Assembly (NCBI RefSeq): GCF_048128805.1
Contig: NC_136003.1
Span: forward strand, 22,100,840 to 22,164,839
Reading direction: 5' to 3'
Length of the DNA: 64,000 nt
From: Centroberyx gerrardi
Taxonomy: Eukaryota; Chordata; Actinopteri; Beryciformes; Berycidae
Part shown: piece by piece, positions 40,438 through 52,900 of the stretch
How the letters are laid out: every line of letters starts with the position of its first letter
Numbering within the stretch: the stretch's first letter is position 1
Translations under genes and position numbers: made by a program
The notes under the pieces: generated by a model
Told to the model about the DNA's origin: nothing
The model's input: only the letters and a program-made list of their open reading frames with translations
Databases searched by the model: none

Positions 40438-41045
40438 GTTACCGTTACCTATACAAACAAAAAAACAGAGTCAATGTAAGCACAATAGCTTACACAGCTG
40501 GTTAACTCCACTCGGGTTTCTCTGGGTGTAGTTTGGCGTTTTTATAGTTCAGTTTAAAACACATGCGGAGCAGCGGAAGATGAGCCGAAGGCAGGTGTTG
40601 CTCCTTTTTCTGCTCGGTGGGAAACAAAATAAAACGAGAGGAAATGTTCTTGTAGTAATTCAATGACCACAGCCCCCCAAAATACAACATAACATAAAAT
40701 AACATTAGTTCTACTTAATATTACATTTTGCAGGTTATATTTACTTATCAACGAAAGGGCAGAGAAACTGTGACTGAATTTACTGTCACTACCGGGAACT
40801 ATTTATACTGACTTGCGGTTTCCCTCCGGTATGTAATTTCTATGGTACTCAATCATTACAATGTTTGTGAGTTTAATACATCCACGGTTTGTTGATGCAC
40901 TGTGGTTTGTAATTTGAGTCGCGTATTAAAACCCCGTTGTAGTCGTCTTTCTGTCCAGTAGCTTTTGCCAACTACCGTTAGTTTAACCGAATTACCGGAC
41001 TGAAAAAAAGATTATTTCTTGTTTAATAAGTTGTAGTGCTGCAGG
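40438..41045. promoter_or_regulatory. shared divergent promoter of polr3k and snrnp25
   Basis: Only 608 bases separate the two start codons, and no other gene lies between them. No TATA box is obvious on either side. A shared bidirectional housekeeping promoter is inferred from geometry and conserved synteny. Confidence 0.55.
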
Positions 41046-42814
41046 ATGGAGGAGCAGACTCAGCAGCCTCTGGGTGAAACTCAGCCTGTAAAGGAGGAGA
41101 ATATCAGTGAAGAGCTGGAAAAGACGAACCTGATGGAGGCTGCAGCACCAGATGTAGAGGAGGAGGAGGAGGAGGAGGATGAAGAGGCTCTGCCCCACTC
41201 GGAGATACTGGACATTTTCGAGGAGGGACTTGCTCGCCTTGTGCAGGACCCTTTACTCTGCGACCTTCCTATTCAGGCTGGTTTATTTTGTGACTTATTC
41301 TTAAATAGAGGGATGTAGTGGTAAACTCATTTTACACAGCTTTTGTATTTGCAGAATTAGGGATTGCCCTATTTCATAGTATACGTCAGAGGTCCCAAGT
41401 CAGTCTCAAGTCGTGAGGCACAAGTCTCAAGTCTAAATGTAGAACACAAAGTCAAGTCAGAACAAATCAAGAGTCCAGTATCGATTTAATATAAAAATAA
41501 AAATAAATATCTTGGACTTTTCAATGCAATATCATTATAAAAGCTTGGTAAGAGCATCATGAGTTTAATTTGTATAATCAGTTTCAACTTCAGTAAATTC
41601 AATCATACAAATTCACCATACAAATTCAGAAAACAGAATTTAAATTGAGACGTCTGGTGGAACAAATCTCATGATCTTTTGTCAAGACTTTAGAAACAAG
41701 TCATCAAAGTACAAGTCAAAGTCAAGTCCCAAGTCACCAAAACCCTAGTCAAGTCTCAGGTATTCTCTTCATTCATCGAGTCTCAAGCAATTCAAATTGT
41801 GACTTGAGTCCAAAACATGTGACTTGAGTCCCCACCTCTGGTATTCATCATAGCAAGTCATATCAAACTGATGTAAATTATGTGAAGATAAAGCATAAGT
41901 GAATGCTTTTCTGAAAATATAATTACTTTTTGTTAATATTAGTTGCTATTTTCACTATGGTGGTCACTGACTGGAGGTCGTAGTTTACCCACCTTTTTAT
42001 TTACCACTGCATCACTGAGTGTGAAGAGAAAAATGTTCTTTGACAAATGGTACCCCAGATAGCTGAAGACCTCCAAATATTCCTGCTATCAACAATGCAA
42101 AAACTTCATCATAACTGAATAGTAAATCTCTGTCCAGGTGACTCTGGAGGAGGTGAACTCTCAGATTGCCTTGGAGTACGGCCAGGCGATGACCGTGAGG
42201 GTGTTAAAGGCGGACGGCGAAGTCATGCGTAAGTGTTCGGGTTGTTTTGCTGTCTCATGTTGTGCCATTCAGGACAACACAGTGGCTGAATGACAAACTG
42301 TGACACAGTCTCTTGTGTATTTGAGCATGTTAAAAATATACTGTAAAATCTTCCTCCCTAAGCCATAGTGGTGGTGCAGAACGCTACTGTGCTTGACCTG
42401 AAGAAGGCCATCTGCAGGTTCATGGAGCTGAAACAGCAGCGTGAAGGCGGGGTGAAATATGTTAGCTGGTAAACACACACACACACACACATACACACAC
42501 ACACACACAAAATGTAAGAGGATTAACAAAAGACCAAAAAGAGCATTATTTACATTATTGATTGCTGCCTTTATTTTTTATTTTACAGGAGATATGTGTG
42601 GAGAACCTATCATTTAGTATTCCAAGGGGAAAAGCTTGATGACGACAAAATGAGACTGAAAGAGTAAGAGTATAAAACATTGCTGCTATTTACTGCATTG
42701 GCATAGTTTGACTCTGAAAATCACAAATCTCTTTTTTTATTCCTTTCCATCTTCAGCTATGGGATCAGGAACAGAGATGAAGTGACATTCATGAAGAGAC
42801 TCAGGAAAAAGTGA
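41046..42814 (+). CDS. snrnp25: U11/U12 snRNP 25 kDa protein
   Basis: Component of the U11/U12 di-snRNP of the minor spliceosome, with a ubiquitin-like fold. Exons 41046-41276, 42138-42228, 42363-42468, 42589-42663 and 42757-42814 give 186 aa. DPLLCDLPIQVTLEEVNSQI and the ending YGIRNRDEVTFMKRLRKK match the family closely. The human protein is about 132 aa; here a roughly 54-residue acidic extension with EEEEEEEDEE precedes the shared part. Intron 1 keeps frame only with a GC donor at 41277 (CAG followed by gctggt). The nearby GT at 41281 would break frame. The other introns are GT-AG. Confidence 0.95.
41387..41840. mobile_element. CAAGTC-rich inverted-repeat element in snrnp25 intron 1
   Basis: Begins cagaggtcccaagtcagtct and ends gacttgagtccccacctctg, inverted relative to each other. 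The flanks gtatacgt (41379-41386) and gtattcat (41841-41848) match at six of eight positions, consistent with an old hAT-type target copy. The interior is full of CAAGTC/GACTTG. No coding capacity. Confidence 0.7.
42473..42509. repeat. CA microsatellite at a splice donor
   Basis: (CA)n begins four to five bases into snrnp25 intron 3, whose donor is tg|gtaaacacac. Confidence 0.9.
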
Positions 42815-43344
42815 AACGGCACAGAAAACATCTTTGCTCCCTGTCTCTCAGACCCACAGTGACACACACAAAGTTTTCATGGTAATAGCACTTGTCTTTA
42901 TTAAGGTGTTGTATGGGGTTCATACTCACACCTTCATATCCCGACTTTATAATATGTCTGTATACATGATAAACTCCAAATATTACTAAGGAAACTGAGT
43001 TTGCAAACTGAAAGTCAACCAAAAAACAGAGATAAGATGTTTACATTCTTCAGTATGTCTGTTAATATTGATAAATCCCAGGTATATACTTTTGGGTTTC
43101 TCATAATGCAGATGCACCAACTCAAAAATGTAATACTTGAGTATCCTGAATTTAATAATAGAAAAATATAAAGGTATTCATAAGTCTCCTCTGACCAACA
43201 AAAAGCCAATGATAGAGGAGATTTAAGCATGCTCATTCATTTCTCAGAGAGGCTACATGTAAATAAAATAAAGTGGAATACTGGATTTTAAGCTCCTTTT
43301 TTACTTACAGTATACAGTGATTTGTATAGTTGTCTGTAAATTTT

Positions 43345-43350
43345 AATAAA
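43345..43350 (+). terminator. snrnp25: snrnp25 poly(A) signal
   Basis: AATAAA about 530 bases past the snrnp25 stop. Another AATAAA-like run lies near 43260. The next gene's inferred start codon is only 130 bases further on. Confidence 0.5.
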
Positions 43351-43479
43351 ACTTACTTGATTTTGTGTGGGTGTGTTTCGCTTGAGCTTGCATGGCAACA
43401 GCAGCACTCGGAAACATTTTCCAGGTAAGGCCGGTGTAAATGTAAAATGAAGATTTGAATATTTTTTGTTCCTGGTAGG

Positions 43480-46400
43480 ATGGAAAACAAAATGTCATTG
43501 TTTTCTGGTCTGAGTATTCCTGTACAGGATAACGGCTGGAGCTGGGAGCAGCTGAAGAAGCGAGGTAAAACACATTTTCTCATAGTGGTAATTTAAAAAA
43601 AAATTACAGTTTGAAAGGATCCTTATGAAATTAGATAGTTTGTGACTTCAGTTCATGGTTATCAGCATTCAACTTTAGATTTGTATTATATTAGTTTTTC
43701 ATTTGGTACTTTTTGTGTCTCAACATTTTTTGATGAAATAGAAATAGATGGATTAAGATAAGATATCACTTTATTAATCTTCTTGGGGAAATTCAGGTAA
43801 ATTGATAGGTAGATTGAGGTTTTTCCAAATCTCTCATGTTCTCATTATATTTGTTTGGAAAATAAGCGGTTTTTGACTGAACTTTTAATATGCAAGGCAT
43901 GTGTCAGACGAGACAACTTGAAGCACCATGCAGGAATTTTAAAGTATGGATTTAATCTAGGATTTAATGTACAGTGAAGAGTGAGTGAGCACTTTTCACT
44001 GTTGTGTTCAGTGTTGCATTTTTGGCTGCTCTTGCTTTGGTTTCTTCTGACACTGAACCTATAATATCATTTACCAACTTGATCTGAATTGGATATTTTT
44101 CTTTAATCTTGAATATCCGATGATTTGGAGATCTACAGCAACTCTATTATTCGGCCATAACTTGCTCATTTACAGAGAAACTAGAGGTAATAGATACCTA
44201 GGTCAGAGAAAATGACAAAAATAAGATTACATGTAACACCATCAGTAGTCTTATTAAATCCTTTTGGTCTGCCATCCTGTTTGAGTCCTGAAACTGCTGC
44301 TGATTCTTATTCCACATGGAACAAAACAAACATGTGCAGTACCTGTAAGTGCATGTGTGAGGATTTTCTAAGATTTGGGAATTTGACAAAATTAACCCAA
44401 ATCAACAATTTGACCAAGTTACACCAAATGCATTATATTTGCGAGAGTATATGTAGTCTTTACAATGTTTGAAAAAGGTCTAAGGGACCAATCAAATGAT
44501 AGCTGACTTAGTTACATCCTCCAACTCTTTTCAGCTCACCATGGGTGTCAAGTTTGGTATCGATATGTAAAAAAATTAGGAAAATAGCCTATAAACAATT
44601 GTGTAATACCTAAACTAAGAAGAATACCACCATGACACAGTATGAACCTCTCAAGATTTTGGTTAAAAAACAAACTAACAATGGCCATTCAGTATCTGTA
44701 AACCTGTAAATGTGGTTAGTCTTTATGGTAATGCTAAAAAATATTTTTAAAGTCTCATAAATTATATTACTCTCTCCTGGTATGAATATTCAAAAAACTT
44801 CTTCTTTATTTTGAGGGGAAATTACCACGTAGAACAATGTGGTCATGCAAATTAGTATTACAGCAACATCCTGTACATCTCCTTTTGCTGTCTTCATCAC
44901 TCTATTCCACAATATTCACCACACCTGCTGAAGCTGTGAGTATCGCTGCTTATAGATAGAAAAAAAAAAAAAAAGCTTTGGTAGTGACATTTTGTATTCC
45001 AACAACATGACCTGGTGAATCTGTTTCAGTTAATTAGCACAAAAAAATCTTGGATCTAGATAAATGAAAGGAAACTTGCACATGATAAATAAGCTTTTCA
45101 CAACTTTATCAGTCATATTTTCACCACCTTTTACAGACCAAAGAAGCATCAACATCACACAGGTTCAAACCAATATTTAAAACTCACGTGGTCTTGCTAC
45201 ATATTATCAATACTTTTCCAAACCCTTGCTCTTTCCAGCATCCACCATGACAAGTTACTCTGAGGTCAGCGAGCTGGAGAGGATCTCGACAGAGATGAAC
45301 AATATCTCCCTCAGAAAGCACCAACTGCAGGAACGGAAAAAAATGTTGAGCATACTTCAGGAGTTCAAGAGCCATGCTGTATGTGGAGGCTCAGGTAAGG
45401 TCTGAACTTTGAGCATGTGAGCAGTTTCAGTACAAAAAACGGATACAGTATTTGCTATTTGGAAAAAAGGAAAGAAAAAGACACCTAGTCTGTCATGAGC
45501 AATGCTGGCATGGAAGTATTACCCATCATGAAATATTTATGACATTAGCAGCTATATGATGACATTTTCCTACAATGCAACAGGTATTTTAGACAACACA
45601 ATCATCCTTATTTTTTGAATGTTGAGCAATGAACATTAAAGTAACAATCTATTTAAACCATGGCTGGAAACACTTCATGTGTTAAAGACAATGTTGCAGA
45701 AGAAGCCTGTTTAAGACCAAAAAGTCCTTGCACAGTGTTTGAGTTTTTGAGCCCTAATGTCCCTCTCCAGTGGAAAGAGCCTCAGACCAGCATGAGATCA
45801 ACAGCATCGATGACAAACTGAACCAGCTGTCTGACGAGAAGGCGGTGCTCCAGAGATGCCAGGAGAAGATCGTCAACGCCCAAAGCCATAAGAAAGGTGC
45901 GCCCAAATTCCCTGCTGGAAATGAAGAGTCTGTGGTGCTTCAGCCTCATTCTGACCACGCTTCTCTCTTCTTTTCTCCTCTAGTAAGCATCACCATCTCC
46001 AGTCAGAAGGCCGTACCTGCCAAAACTCCTGTTTCTGAGCCTTCAGTTTTCTTCGTCGAGGCTCCGCCCTCTGACCCAGGTGAGTCACTGTCATATGAGT
46101 TCATTCATTTACTGAGCTACAAATCTGCTCATTTCAGCTGTTGAAGTTGATATGGTTGCCATCACCGTCTTCAACACATTACAGTGCTGCTTGGTGTTAC
46201 TTGCACACCTTGCAGTTATATTGGAAATTGACAAATGAAAACAATTTTTTAAGAAATCTAGTTTTCTGTAAGCGTTAATATTCTGTACCCACTGAAAATC
46301 TCGGTCTTTCTTATAGCTGAGTCTTGGGCACATATAGAGAATTTGACCTTTCACTCCAAAGAAATGGAAGTTACTATCTATCTTTACAATGGGGAAGATG

Positions 46401-47392
46401 CCATTGACCAAATTATCACTCTGTCTCAACACTTTCCTGTGTAGCCAGTGTATTGACCTTTAACTACTGACCTTTCTCATCCAGGATTGGAGTTTTTTCC
46501 ATTTTCCATCCCAAACCCATTGGTTTCAACAAGAAATGCTAACTATTCTAACTATCTTCATTTTTAGAGACAAATGTAGAAACATCATATTCATCATAAG
46601 TTCCTGCTGAAGGAAAATAACAGACCAAAAAATATTAACGTATCCCTTAAACACTTACAGAAAACACATAATTTATGTTTCTGACACCACCGGGATTTTT
46701 TTTAGTAGCTATTATACTTGCTGTGTCTTAGATGTGGCCTTTATTGAATTTCATTACTTTAAATAACATTATAAAATTAAAAATTCTGTATTTTTCTTCT
46801 GTATTGTTGAGGAACAGAATGATGAAGCAGTTAAGATGTTTTTAAATTTCTGTTTAGAAAGAATTAGAATTTCGGTTTAGAAGAATAAGAAATGAATAAG
46901 GAAAATGGAAGGTATGCCACTAATGCTGACCAACACGGGACTCCGCCTCGTCCTCCCCTCACAGCCCCTACAGTGATTCTGGACAAAGAAAGTCTTCCGG
47001 CATGGCCGTCCAAGACCCAGTGCCCAGAGTGCCGGCAGTTCATCACCACAGAGATCGTTTCCTCCGTCAGCAGTGTGACCTGGCTGGTGTGTTTCATGAC
47101 AGCTTTATTGGGGTATGAAACCCTCCCATCCTCCCTCCTTATATAATAGAATTATTTGCATGAGAAAATATAATCAAGGCTTGTTGGATCTGAATTTGGA
47201 TAGCAAATGCAAATGTCACTGTTACTGATGTCTGCTTTCAGTTTTGTGTTTTACTTACATTCTGTATCTTGTTTGCTTTGCAGCTGCGTGGCTGGCTGCT
47301 GCCTCATTCCTTTCTGCATGGATAACTTCAAAGACATCACACACGCGTGTCCCAGGTGTCGGACTTCAATCCACACAATTAAAAGGCTCTAA
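43480..47392 (+). CDS. coiled-coil LITAF-domain protein
   Basis: A LITAF/CDIP1 relative, probably a membrane-attached endosome/lysosome protein; exact orthologue not recognised. Exons 43480-43564 (inferred), 45239-45394, 45771-45896, 45984-46079, 46965-47112 and 47284-47392 give 239 aa, all in frame. If the first exon is non-coding, ATG at 45247 in a strong CCACCATG context gives 208 aa. Two heptad-like helices (about 35-75, rich in LERI/LRKHQLQERKKML; about 84-120, IDDKLNQLSDEKAVLQ) precede the LITAF domain. That domain has CPEC and HACPRC zinc knuckles around WLVCFMTALLGCVAGCCLIP and ends IHTIKRL. Unlike CDIP1 and LITAF it shows no PPxY or P(S/T)AP motif. The 5' end of the mRNA is unresolved. 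Confidence 0.88.
43755..43797. repeat. GATAA-tail teleost repeat
   Basis: agataagatatcactttatt followed by aatcttcttggggaaattca, a common tail motif in teleost interspersed repeats. It lies in the first intron of the LITAF-like gene. Confidence 0.5.
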
Positions 47393-47901
47393 GAGAGAAG
47401 TGGCTGGCGGGAGCTTGAACTGCCAGTAAAAGCTCAGAGTGAGATGGTATCCTTCCTTGGCCTGATGCTGAAGTAGTATTGCAGCATATGGCTCCATTGT
47501 GGATTTGGCCTGTTGACATTCACTCCTATATTCTCACACTGTGCGGGATGCACTGAAGGCTGGTCGGGCGGTTGAGGAACGATGTGTGCTGTTGTCGACT
47601 AAACTCTTTCTGTGCTATTGCTTTGGTTTTAATGGAGCACATGCAAAAGGAGACATGTCGTGTAGCTTAGTCTGCCTGTATGTAAACCTGTATTATATCT
47701 GCTTTCCAGGGTGCACTTATATGTATATGTATATGAGAAGTAATCATTCACTGAAAACCTTTTTTCTGATCAATGTCATTGTAAATATATCCTGTAGTAC
47801 TTATTTGATCTGATCAATTCACTGTAAGAACTGCATGACCAACTCCAGGCTTGTGACTGTGGTAGTTTGTCTGTGTATTCAACAAAATTACAAAATGATC
47901 A

Positions 47902-47907
47902 ATTAAA
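47902..47907 (+). terminator. LITAF-like poly(A) signal
   Basis: ATTAAA 510 bases past the stop, eight bases before the opposing mrtfb AATAAA. Confidence 0.55.
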
Positions 47908-47914
47908 AGTCATT

Positions 47915-47920
47915 TTTATT
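47915..47920 (-). terminator. mrtfb: mrtfb poly(A) signal
   Basis: TTTATT on the plus strand is AATAAA for mrtfb, which would give a 3' UTR of about 2 kb (47900-49964). No other gene was seen in that stretch. Confidence 0.55.
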
Positions 47921-49964
47921 GACAGGCACTAAAGGCTTCATGACGTTATGGGGATACACATACTGCAAACCCCAAACAGTCTTGGTATTTACAAAAGAAC
48001 TCAGATATGCTACATTTGTATAAAAAGGTAAAATATAGAAAATATATACACAATGTGCAAAACAAATGGCATACTAACTATGCATCAAGACATTTCAAAG
48101 GGGGTTTATACTAGTATAGTAAAAGAAAAATATTTCTGATTCCAGCACACAATCCCTTTCAAAGCGTGGCAGAATTTGGATTGTCAAATGAGGCACTAAT
48201 GCTCTGACAGAAATACATCATTACCAACACATCACTACCAGGGGGGAGGAGGTGCAGTATGTATATAATCCATATATTATCCAATTACAGTAGAAACTGC
48301 ATCTCCATGTAAGTGCTTTTATCAACAATTCCCTTTTTCTTTATTCAAAGGAGAATGTCAGCGAGGCTCCAGATAATCAGAGGCAGACTGCCAATCGATA
48401 ATATTTCAACAAAACAACACATTGTCAATACATTGGCCTTTATCTCCAGAGCACATTCGCCCTGCAGTCTTTTCTTCCCAGGCTTTATCCTGCTGTCTTG
48501 GTGCATCATTTTCTGTATCACATGTTGTATGTCTTTTTGTCAACTATGCCTTCTTCAGGTCATCTTTGGCACAAATCAGAAAAAATGGAAACGTTCAGTC
48601 AGCCCTTTTATAAACACTTCTGGTTCTAGCTCAAGTCAACTCTTAGTATTTGTCCAGTAGATGTCACTACGACACCATCTGACTCCATACACTGAAATTA
48701 TTTCAGTATGAAATGACGTGATAACACTAGATATGAGCTTTCCAAACAGAGAGCAGTGGGCCATTCTGATTAGATACTGTTATGTTTTGGCATGTGGTGT
48801 CTCTGTTGTTCCACTGTTCTGGCCGTTTCTCTCTCTCAGAACAACAACAAAAAAACAAAAAAAGCAATATGTCATACACAGTGTAGAGATGCACAGTGGA
48901 AATGCATAGTGGAGTCGTGTACTCATGTGATTTCAAAACACAAACACACAAAATTCAGCTGATCTGTACATTGGGAGGAACCCTATCCAAGCAGACAATA
49001 GGGGTTAGACAGGAAACAGACAATGTTCAGAAAGGCTTTTGTTATAAGCAGAAAGGCGTTGGCTGGGCCAGTTCAGGCCAGTGCTACTGGCCGCTGGGCC
49101 GTCCGCTGTGGCCCACGGACGCTACGGTAAACAAACTCAGTGGCCTCAAGTCCAGAAGTCTAATATCACCCTGATTGCACCTCAAATGAATTTAAATTTC
49201 TGACTTTGAGCTTCAAAATTCACACACGCAGAGGAAGCACTCAGCTGTCATGCCAGACAACTCACAGCTTTACGGGACACATGATCCGTTCTCTTGCCTC
49301 TTAGACTTAAGGCTTCCGATATGTCAGTGTTCCTTCTTGCGTGTGACGAAAACACAAAACTGTACAGAATCTTTTTGGAACAAGACAGCGATACCCATGC
49401 CTGGATGGAGTGGAGGGAATTACCTTACAGCACTCAGCGATGTATTGATCCACTGGTTCTTTAACTCTGTTGTACTCTGCGTAGGTCAGGACATTTCCCC
49501 CCTCTTTCTCTCTTACCATCGTCATGACAACACTGTACATTCATTTAGATCGGGAGACAAAGAGGAAACAGAAAGATGAGAACTGAGTAAAACAGTGGTA
49601 TAACTTGGGTTTGAATGGCCCTCGCTGAGTCTACCCAGACTCTTTTCAAGCTGCTTCCACAGTGAGCTAACGGACAGCTCAAACTGCCAGTACCAGACCC
49701 ACTTTATGTCCTCCTCCCCATAGAATCAGAGGGCTTAATGGTTTAAATACCTCAAAGGGAGGAATGTAGCTACCTGTATACTGACGCCGCTTGATGAGAG
49801 CCATACCAAGCTGATTTACACAAGCTCTGGCCAAAAAGCAGTACAGAGCTGCACAATAAACCCCAACCGCTCTACATGGAAAATAAGAGCCCTAAGCTCC
49901 CTTGCATAAAAAGCATGTTTATCTGAAATGGCCAGGTAGGAATAAGGGATCACGCTGAAGTTGC

Positions 49965-52900
49965 TCAGTCCCAGTTCAACTGCAGTTCATGGGAGTCCAG
50001 GAAGTCAGAAGAGAAGACCCCCCCTGGCGAGGACGTGACCCCCTCTGCAGCCACCGGCATGGTAAGGTCCAGCCAATCCATATTGTCCAAGTTGGTGTTC
50101 TGCAGGTGGAAAGCAGAGGGCGCCGTGTTGTCATTGAAGTCCAACTCCATGGTGTCCATAGGCGAGTGGGGGTGCAGCTGGCAGTGCAGCTCCTCCATCA
50201 GCCTGAGCGTCCGTGGCTCCGTGTCGGACACCAGCGCGCCGTCCAGCAGGGTTTCCAGCTGGGTGTCGGTGGCCAGGGCAACCAGGCTGGACGGAGGGTT
50301 GAGGGCGGGAGCGGGCAGCTGGGCCACTTGGATCTGGGGCGGGGGGCGGGACAACACAGTGTTGATGGGCAGGGTGGTTACACTGGCGGTCACTGGGAGG
50401 AGCTTGTCCAGGCAGGGCGGGTCCTGTCTGATGAAGGGGGCGATCTCTGAAAAACAAGCACAGAACATGAGGTGTGAGCAGCTGATGGTTCGTTATTCCA
50501 TCATTTGTGTCCCAAATGAACAGTGCTAACAAAGGGTCATGCGTATTTCTCACCGCCGCTCTCGATCAGCACATCAAACAGGTCGTCCATATGCTGGCTA
50601 GTTGCGGTGGGAACCTGCAGGAAAACAAAAGACCAGTAAAAGTCTGAGTAAAGACAGTGGCTATTTAAAGGATACAGCACACAATGTCTTTTATTTGCAT
50701 TGTATTTTTCACCTGAACAGCAGTTTGCATGCTGCGGGTCTGTTTGACGGCGTCCTCATAGCGGGGCGGGTCCTTACACTTGGACACGTGGTTTGTGAAT
50801 TTTGGCTGTTGCAAGATCAAGGCCGGTTGGCTGGGACAGGGAGACTGGTTGACAGAAGACAACACGCTCTAACACCAAATACAAACGCTTTATATCTGAC
50901 ACAAAACCTCAGTTACATAGATGCTGCACATATGGATCATCTACCTTGTTTGTGGAGGCTCTTGCAGGGCAGCCGCCCCCTGGGAAGGTGTTAAGCAAAC
51001 GCTGCGGTGTGTCTTCCATGGCTTGACTCTGATCTGCTCTGAACTGGAAACCTGAACTTGGGGAGGAGCTCAGTGGGCCGGTCTGTGGAGGAATTGAGAA
51101 CAGTCAGCATACGTTATCTAATGCTTAACGCTGGCCGGTGCTGTTGAACACTCTCTCCTAAAGGCATGGGATAAGTGGTGCACTGCAACACACACTCTCT
51201 GTGGGAGCAACAAACATAAACATGCTCTCTCCCGGGGGGGGACAAGAAAGGTTTATGCTGTAGCAGAGCATCGTAGCTGATGAGCGCACTCCTCAGTTAG
51301 TGTTGAGCTGCGGTTGCTGTTGCTAATTCTGGCTGGCTGGCTGTCGGGCTTAGAGCCGAGTGCAGACAGGGGGCAGTTGGGGCACCGCTGCCTGCTTGGC
51401 CCTCACTCAGCACCTGCTCCAGTAACCCAAGCTTCCACAGGCCCTCTTTTGATGTGATTAGGGGAGGAATTCATCACCCAGCAGAGGCCTGTTATTACCT
51501 TGGCAACAAAGAAGACACATCAACCAAGGTAGTGTGTCAAAGATGTCAGAGGAAGCTCCGCACTAAAAAAAACACACCGAATGCCACGAGATATGTGATT
51601 GGGCCCGAGCCATCACAACACATTGCACCAGATGTATGATGTGCAATGGAAAGTGAGGTAAGCTGAATGACTCAAAAAGCACTAATAGAATGCGGGATCA
51701 CACACACAGGTGGCTACTAATTCATATTTGCATTGGTGAAGAATCCAGAAAATTAAAGCTCATATTGACAACAAAGAGACAAACCAAGGCAAAAAGGCAG
51801 CTACTGTAAAAAAAACCTGCAAACTTTGTGTTCTTTCTTACCTGTGTCAGGGGCTGAGACTGAGGGGTGCATCGCTGTTTCAATGCTGCTGAGGCCTCTA
51901 TTTTCTGCGGCAGCAGTCCAGGGGTCTGGATGAGGCCTGGGGCTGCACTCTTAACAGTAGTATGTAATTTGACACCATTGTTGGGGAGCCGGATAGTGAC
52001 TGCTGAGGCAGGGAGTGACACAGGCAGGAGGATCTGAGCTCCAGACTGCAGGGTTTGAGGCTGCTTGAGAGTGATGAAGTGATGAGGAGGAGCCAAGTGG
52101 CTCTGATCTGCAGCTTCCTCCTGTTTGACCACCGCTGGCAGACCAGGAGAGCTGCAGGAGGCTGAGCAGTTTGAGGGGGCCCTGTTCTCCTCTTTGACCT
52201 GGACGGGAGCGGGAGGGCTGAGCTGGGATGGAGAATCCCCCTGCTGACTCCTCTTCTCCACCTCCAGCTGCATCTTCAGCTCCTCCACCAGCCTCTGCTC
52301 CTGCTCCAGCTTCCTCATCAGCTCCTCGATCTGACGCTGCTTCTCATGCAGACGCTTGTCCTTCTCGGAGGACCTGCTCTCCACGGGGCTTTCCTCCTGT
52401 GGAGCTGGAGACAGAGCGCCTGGGAGCTTAGGGGGACTGTCTGCCATACCGCTCTCCTCTATGCCCAGACTGGACACCTTGGAGGCTATAGGGGACACAG
52501 GGGGGGTTAACTTCATGCTTTCGGACAGTGGGGCCCCTGTGTTGGCTGTCAGCTCCATGGCAGTGGCAGGCTGGATGTTAGAGCTCCCCTGATACAACTT
52601 AAGCCTCTCTATCAGATCTGTCTTGGTGCCGGACACAGGCAGACTTCTTAGTTTCAGCTCCATTTTCAGCTCAGCAACCTGTAGAGGAAGGGATAATGCG
52701 CTGTTATAAAATACCTCAATTCAACCCCATATTTTCTCACAAAATTGAGCTCATTCTGTTCTGTTGTGCAGCATGCATGATGATATGCATAAATAGCCAA
52801 ACTGTTTGCAGACTGCAGGGCAAGGTGTCACCTTCATCTCATCCAGATTGGCAGGTAAATGATCCGGCTTGCGGTTGGTCAGAGTCTGGTTGGGCCGCAC

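Noticed and set aside
43425-43478. 54-base intron upstream of the LITAF-like start
   Set aside because: Donor-like and acceptor-like sequences exist, but the intron would be below the usual vertebrate minimum length.
49989-50529. Plus-strand open frames of 153 and 164 codons
   Set aside because: Antisense to the final mrtfb exon, whose minus-strand product matches the MRTFB C-terminus.
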